Shown here one piece after another: positions 7,881 through 15,435 of a stretch of DNA of 17,085 nt; the first letter of the stretch is position 1; each line of letters starts with the position of its first letter. Position numbers and translations under genes: made by a program. The stretch covers positions 1 to 17,085 of the forward strand of contig JAJQCX010000097.1 of assembly GCA_021202495.1 (NCBI GenBank), in the 5' to 3' direction. The stretch is from Clostridia bacterium. Its GTDB lineage: Bacteria; Bacillota; Clostridia; UMGS1883. The notes beneath the pieces were generated by a model. That model did no database searches. It saw nothing but the letters and a program-made list of their open reading frames with translations, and had not been told where the DNA came from.

Positions 7881-8714
7881 ATGAAAAAATATGCGCCTGT
7901 GTTTTTACTGCCGACGGGGGCGGCGTTTATCATAGCGTTCGCGGCGCCGTTCGTGATGGGGCTGTACCTGTCGTTCACGGAATTTACGACGGTGGACAGC
8001 GCAAAATTTGTGGGGATTGCAAATTATATAAAGGCGTTCGCGTCCGACAGCTCATTTTTAAACGCGCTGTGGTTTACGGTGAAATTTACGGTTGTGTCGG
8101 TTGTGACGGTGAACATTTTGGCATTTATGCTCGCCGTTGTGCTGACGAAGCCGCTAAAGGGAAGAAATTTTTACAGAACGGTCTTTTTTATGCCGAATTT
8201 AATCGGCGGAATTGTTTTGGGATATATTTGGAACGTAATTATAAACGGAATTTTGGCTTACGCGGGAGTCGATATAACCTACAGCGCCAATTACGGCTTT
8301 TGGGGGCTGGTGCTTTTGATGAACTGGCAGATGATAGGTTATATGATGATTATTTATATCGCGGGCATACAGAGCGTCGACCGCGCGCTGACAGAGGCAG
8401 CGTATATTGACGGGGCGACAAACCGTCAGGCGCTGTTTCATGTGACGATACCCTCGCTTATGCCGTCGATTACGATATGCACGTTTCTGACGCTGACAAA
8501 TTCGTTTAAGCTGTTTGATCAAAATTTGGCGCTGACGGGCGGCGCGCCGGGGAAAAGCACGGCAATGCTGGCGCTCGACATTTACGACACGTTTTACGGG
8601 CGAATAGGTTGGCAGGGCGTGGGGCAGGCGAAGGCGGTTGTGTTCTTTGTGATTGTGGCGCTGATCGCGTTCGTGCAGCTTTATATTACGCGGTCAAAGG
8701 AGGTTGAAGCGTGA
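7881..8714 (+). CDS. Sugar ABC transporter permease, MalF/UgpA type
   Basis: The 277-residue protein has about six hydrophobic membrane segments. Its EAA loop EAAYIDGATNRQALFHVTIP (172-191) is the permease element that docks on the ATPase. The N-terminus is short, without the extra periplasmic domain of enterobacterial MalF, as is usual in Firmicutes. It would form the membrane channel with the next gene. ATG 7881 follows a GAGGAAG ribosome binding site that overlaps the stop codon of the binding-protein gene, indicating translational coupling. The stop overlaps the next start. Confidence 0.93.
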   Translation: MKKYAPVFLLPTGAAFIIAFAAPFVMGLYLSFTEFTTVDSAKFVGIANYIKAFASDSSFLNALWFTVKFTVVSVVTVNILAFMLAVVLTKPLKGRNFYRTVFFMPNLIGGIVLGYIWNVIINGILAYAGVDITYSANYGFWGLVLLMNWQMIGYMMIIYIAGIQSVDRALTEAAYIDGATNRQALFHVTIPSLMPSITICTFLTLTNSFKLFDQNLALTGGAPGKSTAMLALDIYDTFYGRIGWQGVGQAKAVVFFVIVALIAFVQLYITRSKEVEA

Positions 8715-9553
8715 GCGGAGCTATGAGTGTGCGGCAAAAGTGGGGCTATTACGTCATTTTGACGATTGTGACGCTTATGTTTCTTTTGCCGATAGTTATT
8801 ATATTTATAAATTCGTTTAAAAACCGTTTTGAGATTATGTCCTCTCCGTTTTCGCTGCCGCTTGGGGAGTCGTTTGCGGGACTCGCGAATTACATTTCGG
8901 GCGTAAACGCGTCGGGATTTTTCAAGGCGTTCGGAATAAGCGTGTTTGTGAGCGTCTTTTCGGTGGCGGTGATTGTGCTTTGCACGTCGATGGCGGCGTG
9001 GTATATAACGCGTGTTAAAACATTGTGGACGAAGATTTTATACTTTGCTTTTGTATTCAGCATGATTGTGCCGTTTCAGATGGTAATGTACACTCTGACA
9101 TACGTTGCGGTGAAGCTCAATTTGGACAATCCCGTCGGAATAATATTCGTATATCTGGGGTTTGGCGCGGGGCTTTCGGTGTTCATGTTTTCGGGTTTTG
9201 TGAAAAGCGTGCCGGTTGAGATTGAGGAGGCGGCGAGAATTGACGGCTGCAATCCCATTCAGACGTTTTTCCACGTTGTGTTTCCGGTGCTAAAGCCGAC
9301 GAGCGTGACGGTGGCGATATTGAACGCTATGTGGGTGTGGAATGACTATCTTTTGCCGTATTTGATATTGGGCGCAAAATACAAAACCATCCCGGTCGCG
9401 GTGCAGCTGACGATGCAGGGGGCATACGGCTCGGTGAACTGGGGCGGATTTATGGCAATGCTGACGTTGTCGATAATTCCGATAATTGTGTTGTATATTT
9501 TTGCACAGAGGTATATAATAGAAGGTGTACTGTCGGGTGCGGTTAAAGGATAA
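8711..9553 (+). CDS. Sugar ABC transporter permease, MalG/UgpE type
   Basis: The 280-residue protein has six predicted membrane segments and an EAA loop beginning EEAARIDGC at about 172-180. Translation is read from GTG 8711, whose GTGA overlaps the stop of the preceding permease; AAAGGAGG at 8696-8703 is 7 bases upstream. The in-frame ATG at 8723 is a weaker alternative. It pairs with the preceding permease. No nucleotide-binding subunit is encoded here, so a shared MsmK-type ATPase encoded elsewhere is expected, as in many Firmicute CUT1 systems. The gene ends just before a hairpin array. Confidence 0.93.
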   Translation: MSGAMSVRQKWGYYVILTIVTLMFLLPIVIIFINSFKNRFEIMSSPFSLPLGESFAGLANYISGVNASGFFKAFGISVFVSVFSVAVIVLCTSMAAWYITRVKTLWTKILYFAFVFSMIVPFQMVMYTLTYVAVKLNLDNPVGIIFVYLGFGAGLSVFMFSGFVKSVPVEIEEAARIDGCNPIQTFFHVVFPVLKPTSVTVAILNAMWVWNDYLLPYLILGAKYKTIPVAVQLTMQGAYGSVNWGGFMAMLTLSIIPIIVLYIFAQRYIIEGVLSGAVKG

Positions 9554-9581
9554 AAGATGTCGGGCGGCGCTGCCGCCCGAC

Positions 9582-9610
9582 ACGGGGACAACGCGGAGCG
9601 TTTTCCCCGT
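9582..9610. repeat. Direct repeat copy A, itself a hairpin
   Basis: The core GGGACAACGCGGAGCG followed by TTTTCCC folds on a GGA loop with one C-T mismatch. An almost identical copy lies at 9750-9778, and both are followed by a CTTTCGGG-ATCG-like tail. Confidence 0.85.
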
Positions 9611-9749
9611 AAACCTCTTTCGGGCATCGCGCGCTTACGCTTACGCACGCCTGCGGCGTGCTACCGCGATAGAGGTGTCAAAACCCGCGCGCATGTCGCG
9701 GGTTTTGACGATTTCAAGCGGGGGAATTTCCTCCCCCCGCTCTCCCTCC

Positions 9750-9778
9750 GCAGGGACAACGCGGAGCGTTTTCCCTGC
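9750..9778. repeat. Direct repeat copy B, itself a hairpin
   Basis: It has the same 23-base core and the same mismatch as copy A. Two outer base pairs differ in a compensatory way: G-C at 9584/9608 becomes A-T at 9752/9776, and A-T at 9582/9610 becomes G-C at 9750/9778. Confidence 0.85.
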
Positions 9779-9821
9779 ACCCTTTCGGGATCGGGTAATG
9801 TTTTTGATTTGAGGTGATGGA

Positions 9822-11297
9822 ATGGATTTGAGGCGCAGGAGTGGGATTTTGATGCATATTACGAGCTTGCCGTCAAGATATGGGATTGGGACGATGGGCG
9901 AAGAGGCATATAAATTTGTTGATTTTTTGGAAAAGGCGGGGCAAAAGGCTTGGCAGGTGCTGCCTATAGGTCATACGTCGTTTGGAGATTCGCCTTATCA
10001 ATCGTATTCGTCATATGCGGGAAATCCGTATTTAATAGATTTGGACGTGCTGATTAAAGAGGGGTTGCTTAAAAAAAGCGAGATTGAGGGAATTTTTTGG
10101 GGAAAGGATGAAACAAGGGTCGATTACGGGGCGCTTTATGCGGGGCGCTTTGAACCACTGAAAAAAGCGGCGGGGAGGCTGCTTGAAAATCCGCCGCTCG
10201 ATTATTACACGTTTTTGGAGGAAAATTTGCTTTGGCTTGACGATTACGCGGCGTTTATGGCGATAAAGGAGCAAAACGGAGGGCGCGGGAGAGATGATTG
10301 GAAGCGGGATTTGAGATATAAAAACGAAATGTCGCGCTTTGCGGCGTCAAGCGTCGAGGCTGCGCTATACAAGGCGATACAGTATTTGTTTTTCAAGCAG
10401 TGGTTCAAGCTCAAGGAATACGCAAACGAAAAGGGAATTGAAATAATCGGCGACATGCCGATATACTGCGCGTCGGACAGTGCGGACGTGTGGGCGGAGC
10501 CGGAGGTTTTTGAGCTTGACGGCGAATATTTGCCCTCTCGCGTGGCGGGCTGTCCGCCCGACGCCTTTTCGCCGCTCGGGCAAAGGTGGGGCAATCCGCT
10601 CTACGATTGGAAGGCGCTTGAGGGGCGCGGGTATGATTGGTGGGAGAGGCGGATTGCGTTTGCTCTCAAAATTTTCGACACTGTGCGCATAGACCATTTT
10701 CGCGGGTTTGACAGTTATTTTGCGATTGACCGCCGCTATGAAACGGCGGTGAACGGGGAATGGGTCGAAGGACCCAAAACAAAAATTTTTGACGCGCTGA
10801 AGGACACGTTAGGGGATAATCTTCCCGTGATTGCGGAGGATTTGGGGTATTTGACCGACAGCGTGAGAAAGCTTTTGGACTATACCGGCTACCCCGGAAT
10901 GAAGGTTTTGGAATTTGCGTTCGATTCGCGCGAGGGCGGGGAATATTTGCCGCACAATTACCCGCAAAACTGTGTTTGCTACATCGGGACGCACGACAAC
11001 GACACGGCGGAGGGATGGTATAAAGAAGTTGACAAGCAAGACCGCGAGATGGCGCGAAGATATTTTAATTTGACCGAAGAAGAGGGCATAGCCTGCGGGC
11101 TTATGCACGGGGCTATGGCGTCAAATTCATTTTTGACGATTTTTCAAATGCAGGACGTTTTAGGCTTGGGGAGCGAATCGAGAATGAACACGCCCTCGAC
11201 CTCGTGCGGAAACTGGCAGTGGCGCATGGAAAAGGGCGCGGCTTCGGAAAGAATTGCGGAAAAGCTGAAGGACATGACGCGCCTCTTTGGCAGATGA
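9822..11297 (+). CDS. malQ: 4-alpha-glucanotransferase (amylomaltase, GH77)
   Basis: The 491-residue protein matches bacterial amylomaltase in length and motifs. Near the N-terminus SGILMHITSLPS and later GDSPYQSYSSYAGNP (55-69) bind substrate. The nucleophile is Asp291 in VRIDHFRG, the acid/base Glu339 in IAEDLG, and the third carboxylate Asp392 in GTHDND. The C-terminal block includes GNWQWRM. It transfers alpha-1,4-glucan segments between maltodextrins in the cytoplasm, producing glucose and longer chains for phosphorylase. ATG 9822 follows GAGGTG at 9811-9816. It lies 268 bases after the sugar permeases and probably shares their physiology, but the hairpin array between them may uncouple expression. 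No clear terminator follows. Confidence 0.96.
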   Translation: MDLRRRSGILMHITSLPSRYGIGTMGEEAYKFVDFLEKAGQKAWQVLPIGHTSFGDSPYQSYSSYAGNPYLIDLDVLIKEGLLKKSEIEGIFWGKDETRVDYGALYAGRFEPLKKAAGRLLENPPLDYYTFLEENLLWLDDYAAFMAIKEQNGGRGRDDWKRDLRYKNEMSRFAASSVEAALYKAIQYLFFKQWFKLKEYANEKGIEIIGDMPIYCASDSADVWAEPEVFELDGEYLPSRVAGCPPDAFSPLGQRWGNPLYDWKALEGRGYDWWERRIAFALKIFDTVRIDHFRGFDSYFAIDRRYETAVNGEWVEGPKTKIFDALKDTLGDNLPVIAEDLGYLTDSVRKLLDYTGYPGMKVLEFAFDSREGGEYLPHNYPQNCVCYIGTHDNDTAEGWYKEVDKQDREMARRYFNLTEEEGIACGLMHGAMASNSFLTIFQMQDVLGLGSESRMNTPSTSCGNWQWRMEKGAASERIAEKLKDMTRLFGR

Positions 11298-11319
11298 TGA
11301 ATTTGTTGCGAATTGCGGG

Positions 11320-11348
11320 TTGTAATTTGAATTGAGTTGTGATAATAT
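11320..11348 (+). promoter_or_regulatory. Possible promoter of the SseB-like gene
   Basis: TTGTAA (11320-11325) and TAATAT (11343-11348) are separated by 17 bases in an AT-rich gap after malQ. Both boxes deviate from consensus, so this is only a candidate. Confidence 0.35.
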
Positions 11349-11386
11349 ATATTGTGGAAGCTTTAATTGACAGGAGAGGATTTTCA

Positions 11387-11926
11387 ATGAAAATTTTAGA
11401 TAAGTTAAAAAGGTTTGTTTTGGCGGAAGATATTGCAGATGAGGACGAGGAGCCGATAGAGGAGGAAAAGACGCCGCTCCCTCCGCTTGTGGATGAGCCG
11501 ATGCCGCAGTATGACGATTTTAAGCTGCCGAAAATGCCCGAAGAAGAGAAAAAGGAAGAAAGCGGCGCGGCGCTGAGCTACCGCAAGCGCAAATACATCG
11601 AGGCAAAAACGAGGGACAATTTGGCGGCGGTTTTGAAGTGCTTGGCGCAGGTGAAGGTTATTGTGCCTGTTAAAAAGGGCGAGAGCATGAGAGCGGACGT
11701 GATGACGGACGCGGCGGGAAAAAGATATTTGCCCGTTTTTTCGCAGTACAGCGAAATAACCGAGGATTATAAAAATAATTTTACGCTGATAGAAGCGCCG
11801 TTTGTGAGCTATGTTGATCTTGCGCACCGGATGGAGGACATGTCGGGGCTTGTGCTTGACGCGTTCACGGAATCTATGGTACTCAATTTTGAGATAGCGG
11901 ACGCGGTTGTGAGTTTGGCTAAATAA
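11387..11926 (+). CDS. SseB-like domain protein
   Basis: The 179-residue product starts at ATG 11387, 6 bases after AGGAGAGGA. In-frame codons further upstream (from 11339) lack a ribosome binding site. Residues 1-10 are basic, 12-60 form an acidic, Pro-rich and Lys-rich low-complexity segment, and about 75-175 resemble the SseB N-terminal domain, with VIVPV near 91-95, GKRYLPVFSQYSEI (111-124) and GLVLDAFTESMVL (154-166). SseB was named for serine sensitivity in Escherichia coli, but the molecular role of these Firmicute relatives is unknown. No membrane segment or catalytic motif was seen. It is followed 33 bases later by a small FakA-like protein, so the two probably form an operon. Confidence 0.68.
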   Translation: MKILDKLKRFVLAEDIADEDEEPIEEEKTPLPPLVDEPMPQYDDFKLPKMPEEEKKEESGAALSYRKRKYIEAKTRDNLAAVLKCLAQVKVIVPVKKGESMRADVMTDAAGKRYLPVFSQYSEITEDYKNNFTLIEAPFVSYVDLAHRMEDMSGLVLDAFTESMVLNFEIADAVVSLAK

Positions 11927-11959
11927 AAATACAAAAAATTTACATAAGGAGACGAAAAA

Positions 11960-12211
11960 ATGATAGAGTACAGATACGACACGCAGCTTTTGATTGACGG
12001 GGATGAGCTTGACGAGGACGCGATAAACGATTATATTACCGATAATTTCAAGGGAGACTGCCTTATCGCGGTCGGCGACGAGGAAACCGTTAAGATACAT
12101 TTTCATACAAATGAGCCGTGGGATGTGCTTAAATACTGCGCGTCGCTTGGCGAAATTTATGATATTGTGGTGGAGGATATGGACAGGCAGTCACGCGGAT
12201 TAAAGGGCTGA
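11960..12211 (+). CDS. Stand-alone FakA/YloV middle-domain-like small protein
   Basis: This 83-residue protein resembles the central domain of FakA/YloV (DAK-type fatty acid kinase) without the N-terminal DhaL-like kinase domain or the C-terminal domain. Supporting segments are YRYDTQLLI (4-12), GDCLIAVGD (32-40), IHFHTNEPW (46-54) and LGEIYDIVVEDM (63-74). In FakA the two His of the HxHT motif are thought to bind metal with a Cys located in a YCTE-like strand; here that strand reads YDTQ, so the Cys appears replaced by Asp. ATG 11960 follows AAGGAGA at 11946-11952. The gene is complete, not truncated by a visible frameshift, and ends before a strong terminator. Such short proteins are sometimes labelled 'kinase to dihydroxyacetone kinase', but no kinase domain is present. 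Confidence 0.65.
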   Translation: MIEYRYDTQLLIDGDELDEDAINDYITDNFKGDCLIAVGDEETVKIHFHTNEPWDVLKYCASLGEIYDIVVEDMDRQSRGLKG

Positions 12212-12242
12212 AAAATCAATTTTTTTGGTTGAATAACAGTAT

Positions 12243-12287
12243 AAAAAGAGCCCCGAGGCATTTTGACAATGTCTCGGGGCTCTTTTT
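12243..12287. terminator. Bidirectional terminator
   Basis: A perfect 15-bp stem (12243-12257 with 12273-12287) has AAAAA and TTTTT ends, and the loop can extend it by about five more pairs. It stops the plus-strand SseB/FakA-like transcript and the converging minus-strand beta-helix gene. Confidence 0.92.
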
Positions 12288-12311
12288 GAAGGGATGGTTT
12301 CTATTAAAAGA

Positions 12312-14066
12312 TTAGTTTGCGTTTTCAATCAGTCCGTAGAACTTGTTGTTGACTGTTCTGCCGACAAGCGTTGTGCCGCCGCTGTAGCTGCTGAGATTTG
12401 AAACGGAATACGATTTTCCGCTTGTCATGTCGGGGCTTGTGACAAAGATATAGCTCCAGCTGACTTCGGGAATGAACACAAGATTGCCGCTGTCGGTCGT
12501 TATCTTAACCGCGGTTCCGGCGCTGCCGCTCCTGTTGCTCGCAGAATACGAGCCCTGACCCGAAACCGAAACATTGACGCTCATGCCGCCTCTGTCAATT
12601 CCGACAAGCGTGCCGCCGGTAATCTTGAAATAATTGCTGTTCGAATCGCCGTAGTCGAATACGCCGTTGTCGGTTGAGGTGGGACCGTTTACAACAACGG
12701 TGCCGCCGCTCATTTCAATGTCGCCGTTAGAATCAAGTCCGTCGCCGCTCGCGACAACGTAGAGCAGTCCGCCCTTGATGTAGAGCATACCGTAGGAGGA
12801 TGTGTCGTCCATGCCTTGGTCTTGTTGATTCCAGCCCTGTCCGCCGGTGTTCCAGCTTTGTCCTCCGGGATTTCCGCCGACTGCCATGAGCGACATTGTC
12901 GACGTGGTGCCGTCCTCGGCATAATCGCCCGCAGCGTTGACGCCGTCGTCGGAAGAAACGATATACGTTGTGCCGCTCAATACGTTTATAACGGAGCCCT
13001 CGATGCCCTCGTAGGATTCGGTTATGTTAATTTCAAAATCGTCGTCCGAACCGCCCGAAGTGCCGAGAGTTAATACGTAGTCCGCGTGTATGCCGTCATC
13101 GTCGCTTGCAAGCGTCATGCTGCCGCCGGTTATCGTTATGTTGTAATTTGAATGAATTGCGTCGTCATAGCTGTCGACCGTTATGTCGCCGCCGGTAATG
13201 TTGAGCTCGGTCAACGACTTTATGCCCTTGCTGCTGTTATTGGTCGAGTTGCCTGTCGTCGTCACGTCAATCGTGCCGCCGGAGATATTTATCGTTCCTT
13301 CAACGGCAACGCTTGCCGACGAAATGTCGCCGGTATAGACCGCAAGCTCCGCAACGCTGCTCCAGCCCGAAACCGTGTTGCCCTCAAAGGTGAACTTGAC
13401 GTATCTCGCGTTTTGATTGATGCTCACATAAATCATGTCGCCGCTCGACGCAACGCTGTTTCCGCTGTAAATTGTGGTATAGGAAGAATTGTCGTCCGAA
13501 ACCGCAACGCTGTAGGGAATTGTTCTGCTGTCGCCGTACTTCATAAATTGTACGCCCACGCAGGTTATATCAATCTCGCTGCCAAGGTCAATAACGGCAT
13601 ATGCCGTGCCCTGCGACGCCCAAACTGTTGAAGAATTGCCGTCAACCGCATTGCTGCCGGGGTTATTCGATTCGGGCTGCTGGCTGAATGTGCAGTCGGG
13701 TGCCGAAATCGAAATTTGCGTGCCCTCGGCTTCGTCTATTGTTGTGCCGGTGTCGCCCGATTCGCCCGCCTGGAAGCCGTCGCGCGGGGTGGTGATTGTT
13801 ATAGTGCCGTCGGTTACATCGATGTCGGCGGTAGCCTTTATGCCGTCCTCGCTCGCTTTAATCGTAAATGTGCCGCCCGAAATTGAGATGCAGCCGTTGG
13901 CGTTTATTTCGCCGTCAACGTCTTCATCTGTTGCGACGCCGTTCGCTTTGATGGCTTCGGTCGTCGAGGTAATGTTGAACGTGCCGTCCGAGATGTCGAT
14001 AAGCGCGCCCGCCTGAATGCCGTCGGTTGTGGAGACGATTGTGAACTCGCCGCCCGATATGGTAAC
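12312..14066 (-). pseudogene. C-terminal part of a broken beta-helix polysaccharide-binding protein
   Basis: The minus-strand frame is open from 14066 to the stop at 12312 (584 codons). It has no usable start codon for the first 169 codons; the first is a GTG at 13559 without a good ribosome binding site. It begins VTISGGEFTIVSTTDGIQA and continues the SGG/DGI repeat pattern of the upstream part in the same frame. It then has an F5/8C-type domain (from about 13710 to 13330), a second SGG/DGI beta-helix stretch, a Gly/Gln/Trp-rich insert (near 12800-12880) and a C-terminal region ending NKFYGLIENAN. Together with 14121-15293 it would make one secreted protein of 993 codons. It is probably untranslated or poorly translated as it stands, unless the interruption is a sequence error. 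Confidence 0.75.
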
Positions 14067-14123
14067 TTATTAGCCATCGATATTTGCGTACTCGCCCGAG
14101 TATTAGTCAAACGAGTCGCGCTA
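14067..14123 (-). other. Cluster of four in-frame stop codons splitting one gene
   Basis: Between two open halves that are in the same frame lie TAG (14121-14123), TAA (14103-14105), TAA (14070-14072) and TAA (14067-14069). The residues between them still look sensible (YSGEYANIDG). Paired +1/-1 changes would remove stops: GGCTAATAAGTTACC becomes G-N-K-V-T if one T is dropped and one G added, and ATTTAGCGCGAC becomes I-S-G-D in the same way. Confidence 0.85.
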
Positions 14124-15293
14124 AATGGGGAGGGAGGCGTGGGGTACGGTGTCCAAGACATTGTCGTCGTCATCGATGGTGACAAGTCTTACCTCGTTTG
14201 CCTTGATGCCCTCGGTGCCGGAGGTGATCTCAAGTGTGCCGCCCGAAATTGTGACAGATGCGTCCGCCTGAATGCCGTCGCCAAACGGAGCCTCAAGAAC
14301 GAACGTGCCGCCCTTTATTTCAACCGTGCCCTTGCCGTCCTCTATGTACCCCGTGTCGGAATCAATCGCGTCGCTCTTTATCGCGTCGCCCTCCGCCGCG
14401 TATACTGTGACCGTGCCGGTCTTCGCCGTGAACGAAACGCTGTTGTCGCCTTTGATGGCGTTGTTTAACGCCGTAACGGTGATGCTCGCGTTTTTCTTTA
14501 CCGACAAATCCGCGCCGCAGACGATGCCGTTTTTAACGTTCGCGTTGACAACGAGCGTGCCCGCGCCGGTTATGTCCATGTCGCGCTTTGAATAGAAGCA
14601 GCCCTTGGGCGCTTTTGATGTTGTGTATGTAGTGTAGTCGGCAGTATCGACAAATGTATTTACCGTGTCGTCGCCCAAGACAATTGTGATAATGCCGTTT
14701 GCCGCGTTAAACGGCGCGCTTGTGCTCGACGCCACCGTGACTCCGTTGAGGTTGATTGTGACGCTGTCCTTCTTGCCCACGTCGTCGGAGACAACGATCT
14801 GCCCGTCGTAAAGCTTGCCCTCAAATGTGTATTCGCCCGCAGCCGTGATTGTTACGGTTGTGCCGTCAACCTCCACGTTTTCAACGCCTGTCGCGTTGAC
14901 GCTGCTGCCCAAAAGATGAATTATGCCGTCGCCTGTTTCCTCGGTTTCGGTCGCTTCCTCGCTTTCTGTCGCTTCCTCCGCAGAAAGTTCGATTTCGCTG
15001 AAAACATCCGTTAAAGGACGCATGTTTTCGTCCCAAACGTAAAGCGTGCCGCCATCTGAACCCGCAAGCGTGACAACCGTGTCGCCGGAGGTTAATGCAG
15101 CTTCCGCCATGCTGACGCTGCCGTCCGCGTCTTTGTAATAAACCCTTGCCGTTTCGCTTTCGTCGGACGTTATTGTGACGGTCAAGGTTTCACCGTCCGA
15201 CACCGCGCTTTTGACGCTCGCCGCCGAAACGGACATGCTCCACGCCATCACCGCCGCAAGACCAAGCGACGCACCTCTTTTAAGAAATTTCAT
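14121..15293 (-). CDS. N-terminal part of secreted Cthe_2159-like beta-helix polysaccharide-binding protein
   Basis: The 390-residue reading from ATG 15293 is chosen over upstream in-frame codons because AAAGGAG lies 8 bases before it (15302-15308) and it starts with a signal peptide (MKFLKRGASLGLAAVMAWSM, cut near residue 24). Residues 100-120 are an acidic Glu/Thr-rich linker. About 123-370 matches the carbohydrate-binding family typified by Clostridium thermocellum Cthe_2159, a calcium-binding right-handed beta-helix that binds polygalacturonate: IHLLGSSVNATG, ITAAGEYTFEGKL, then repeated SGG...DGI/AIK turns. The frame ends at TAG 14121 after a degenerate stretch (PHASLPI), and the remainder continues in the same frame from 14066. 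As it stands it would give a shortened extracellular binding protein. The ligand is unknown. Confidence 0.78.
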   Translation of the reverse strand: MKFLKRGASLGLAAVMAWSMSVSAASVKSAVSDGETLTVTITSDESETARVYYKDADGSVSMAEAALTSGDTVVTLAGSDGGTLYVWDENMRPLTDVFSEIELSAEEATESEEATETEETGDGIIHLLGSSVNATGVENVEVDGTTVTITAAGEYTFEGKLYDGQIVVSDDVGKKDSVTINLNGVTVASSTSAPFNAANGIITIVLGDDTVNTFVDTADYTTYTTSKAPKGCFYSKRDMDITGAGTLVVNANVKNGIVCGADLSVKKNASITVTALNNAIKGDNSVSFTAKTGTVTVYAAEGDAIKSDAIDSDTGYIEDGKGTVEIKGGTFVLEAPFGDGIQADASVTISGGTLEITSGTEGIKANEVRLVTIDDDDNVLDTVPHASLPI

Positions 15294-15353
15294 AAATTCC
15301 GCTCCTTTCCGATATTGTACGTATATCATTGTAGTCATTTTATGTTAAAACTG

Positions 15354-15378
15354 TGTGATACCTTTGTAAATTATCACA
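15354..15378. promoter_or_regulatory. Inverted repeat upstream of the beta-helix gene
   Basis: TGTGATA and TATCACA are perfect arms separated by 11 bases, 61-85 bases upstream of the start codon at 15293. It could be a regulator-binding site. No convincing promoter was found between it and the gene. Confidence 0.4.
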
Positions 15379-15388
15379 AAAAAGAGCA

Positions 15389-15430
15389 TAAAAAGGCTGC
15401 ATTTTGGTTTAAAACTCAAAATGCAGCCTT
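15389..15430 (-). terminator. Terminator for guaB
   Basis: A perfect 14-bp stem (15393-15406 with 15417-15430) with a 10-base loop is followed on the minus strand by TTTTT. It lies about 137 bases after the guaB stop, with a palindromic element in between. Confidence 0.87.
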
Positions 15431-15435
15431 AGAGT

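Larger units (their letters stand above)
9558..9778. repeat. GC-rich multi-hairpin array between the importer and malQ
   Basis: The 268-bp gap holds at least six consecutive hairpins: 9558-9582 (perfect 11-bp stem, 3-base loop); 9583-9609 (12 positions, one mismatch); 9613-9676 (ACCTCT and ATCGCG arms closing over an inner 7-bp stem at 9645-9661); 9677-9709 (perfect 13-bp stem, 7-base loop); 9717-9741 (8 bp); and 9750-9778 (13 positions, one mismatch). None is followed by a clear plus-strand T tract. Short open frames here (for example 9525-9812) are rich in Arg, Pro and Ser, carry a repeated GTTRSVFP that mirrors the DNA repeat, and are not credible genes. It could be an mRNA-stabilising or attenuating intercistronic structure, or a dispersed repeat of the REP or MITE kind. 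Confidence 0.8.

Noticed and set aside
9558..9582. First hairpin after the permease gene as an intrinsic terminator
   Set aside because: It is a strong stem, but the plus-strand sequence after it is GC-rich with no T tract, so plain termination is not supported.
9525..9817. Two overlapping plus-strand open frames of 86-95 codons after the permease gene
   Set aside because: They are made of the hairpin array, with Arg/Pro/Ser-rich products and a peptide repeat that mirrors the DNA repeat. No ribosome binding site or family resemblance.
11405..12106. 233-codon minus-strand open frame over the SseB-like and FakA-like genes
   Set aside because: It is antisense to two genes with good ribosome binding sites and recognisable domains, and its product is basic, His/Arg-rich and typical of a shadow frame.
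13152..14016. Plus-strand open frames of 136-159 codons opposite the beta-helix gene
   Set aside because: They mirror the repetitive minus-strand gene; composition and lack of start signals mark them as shadows.
14121..14185. A simple frameshift as the cause of the broken beta-helix gene
   Set aside because: Both halves are in the same frame by position (stop codons at 14121, 14103, 14070 and 14067 all lie in it), so no single indel explains the break.
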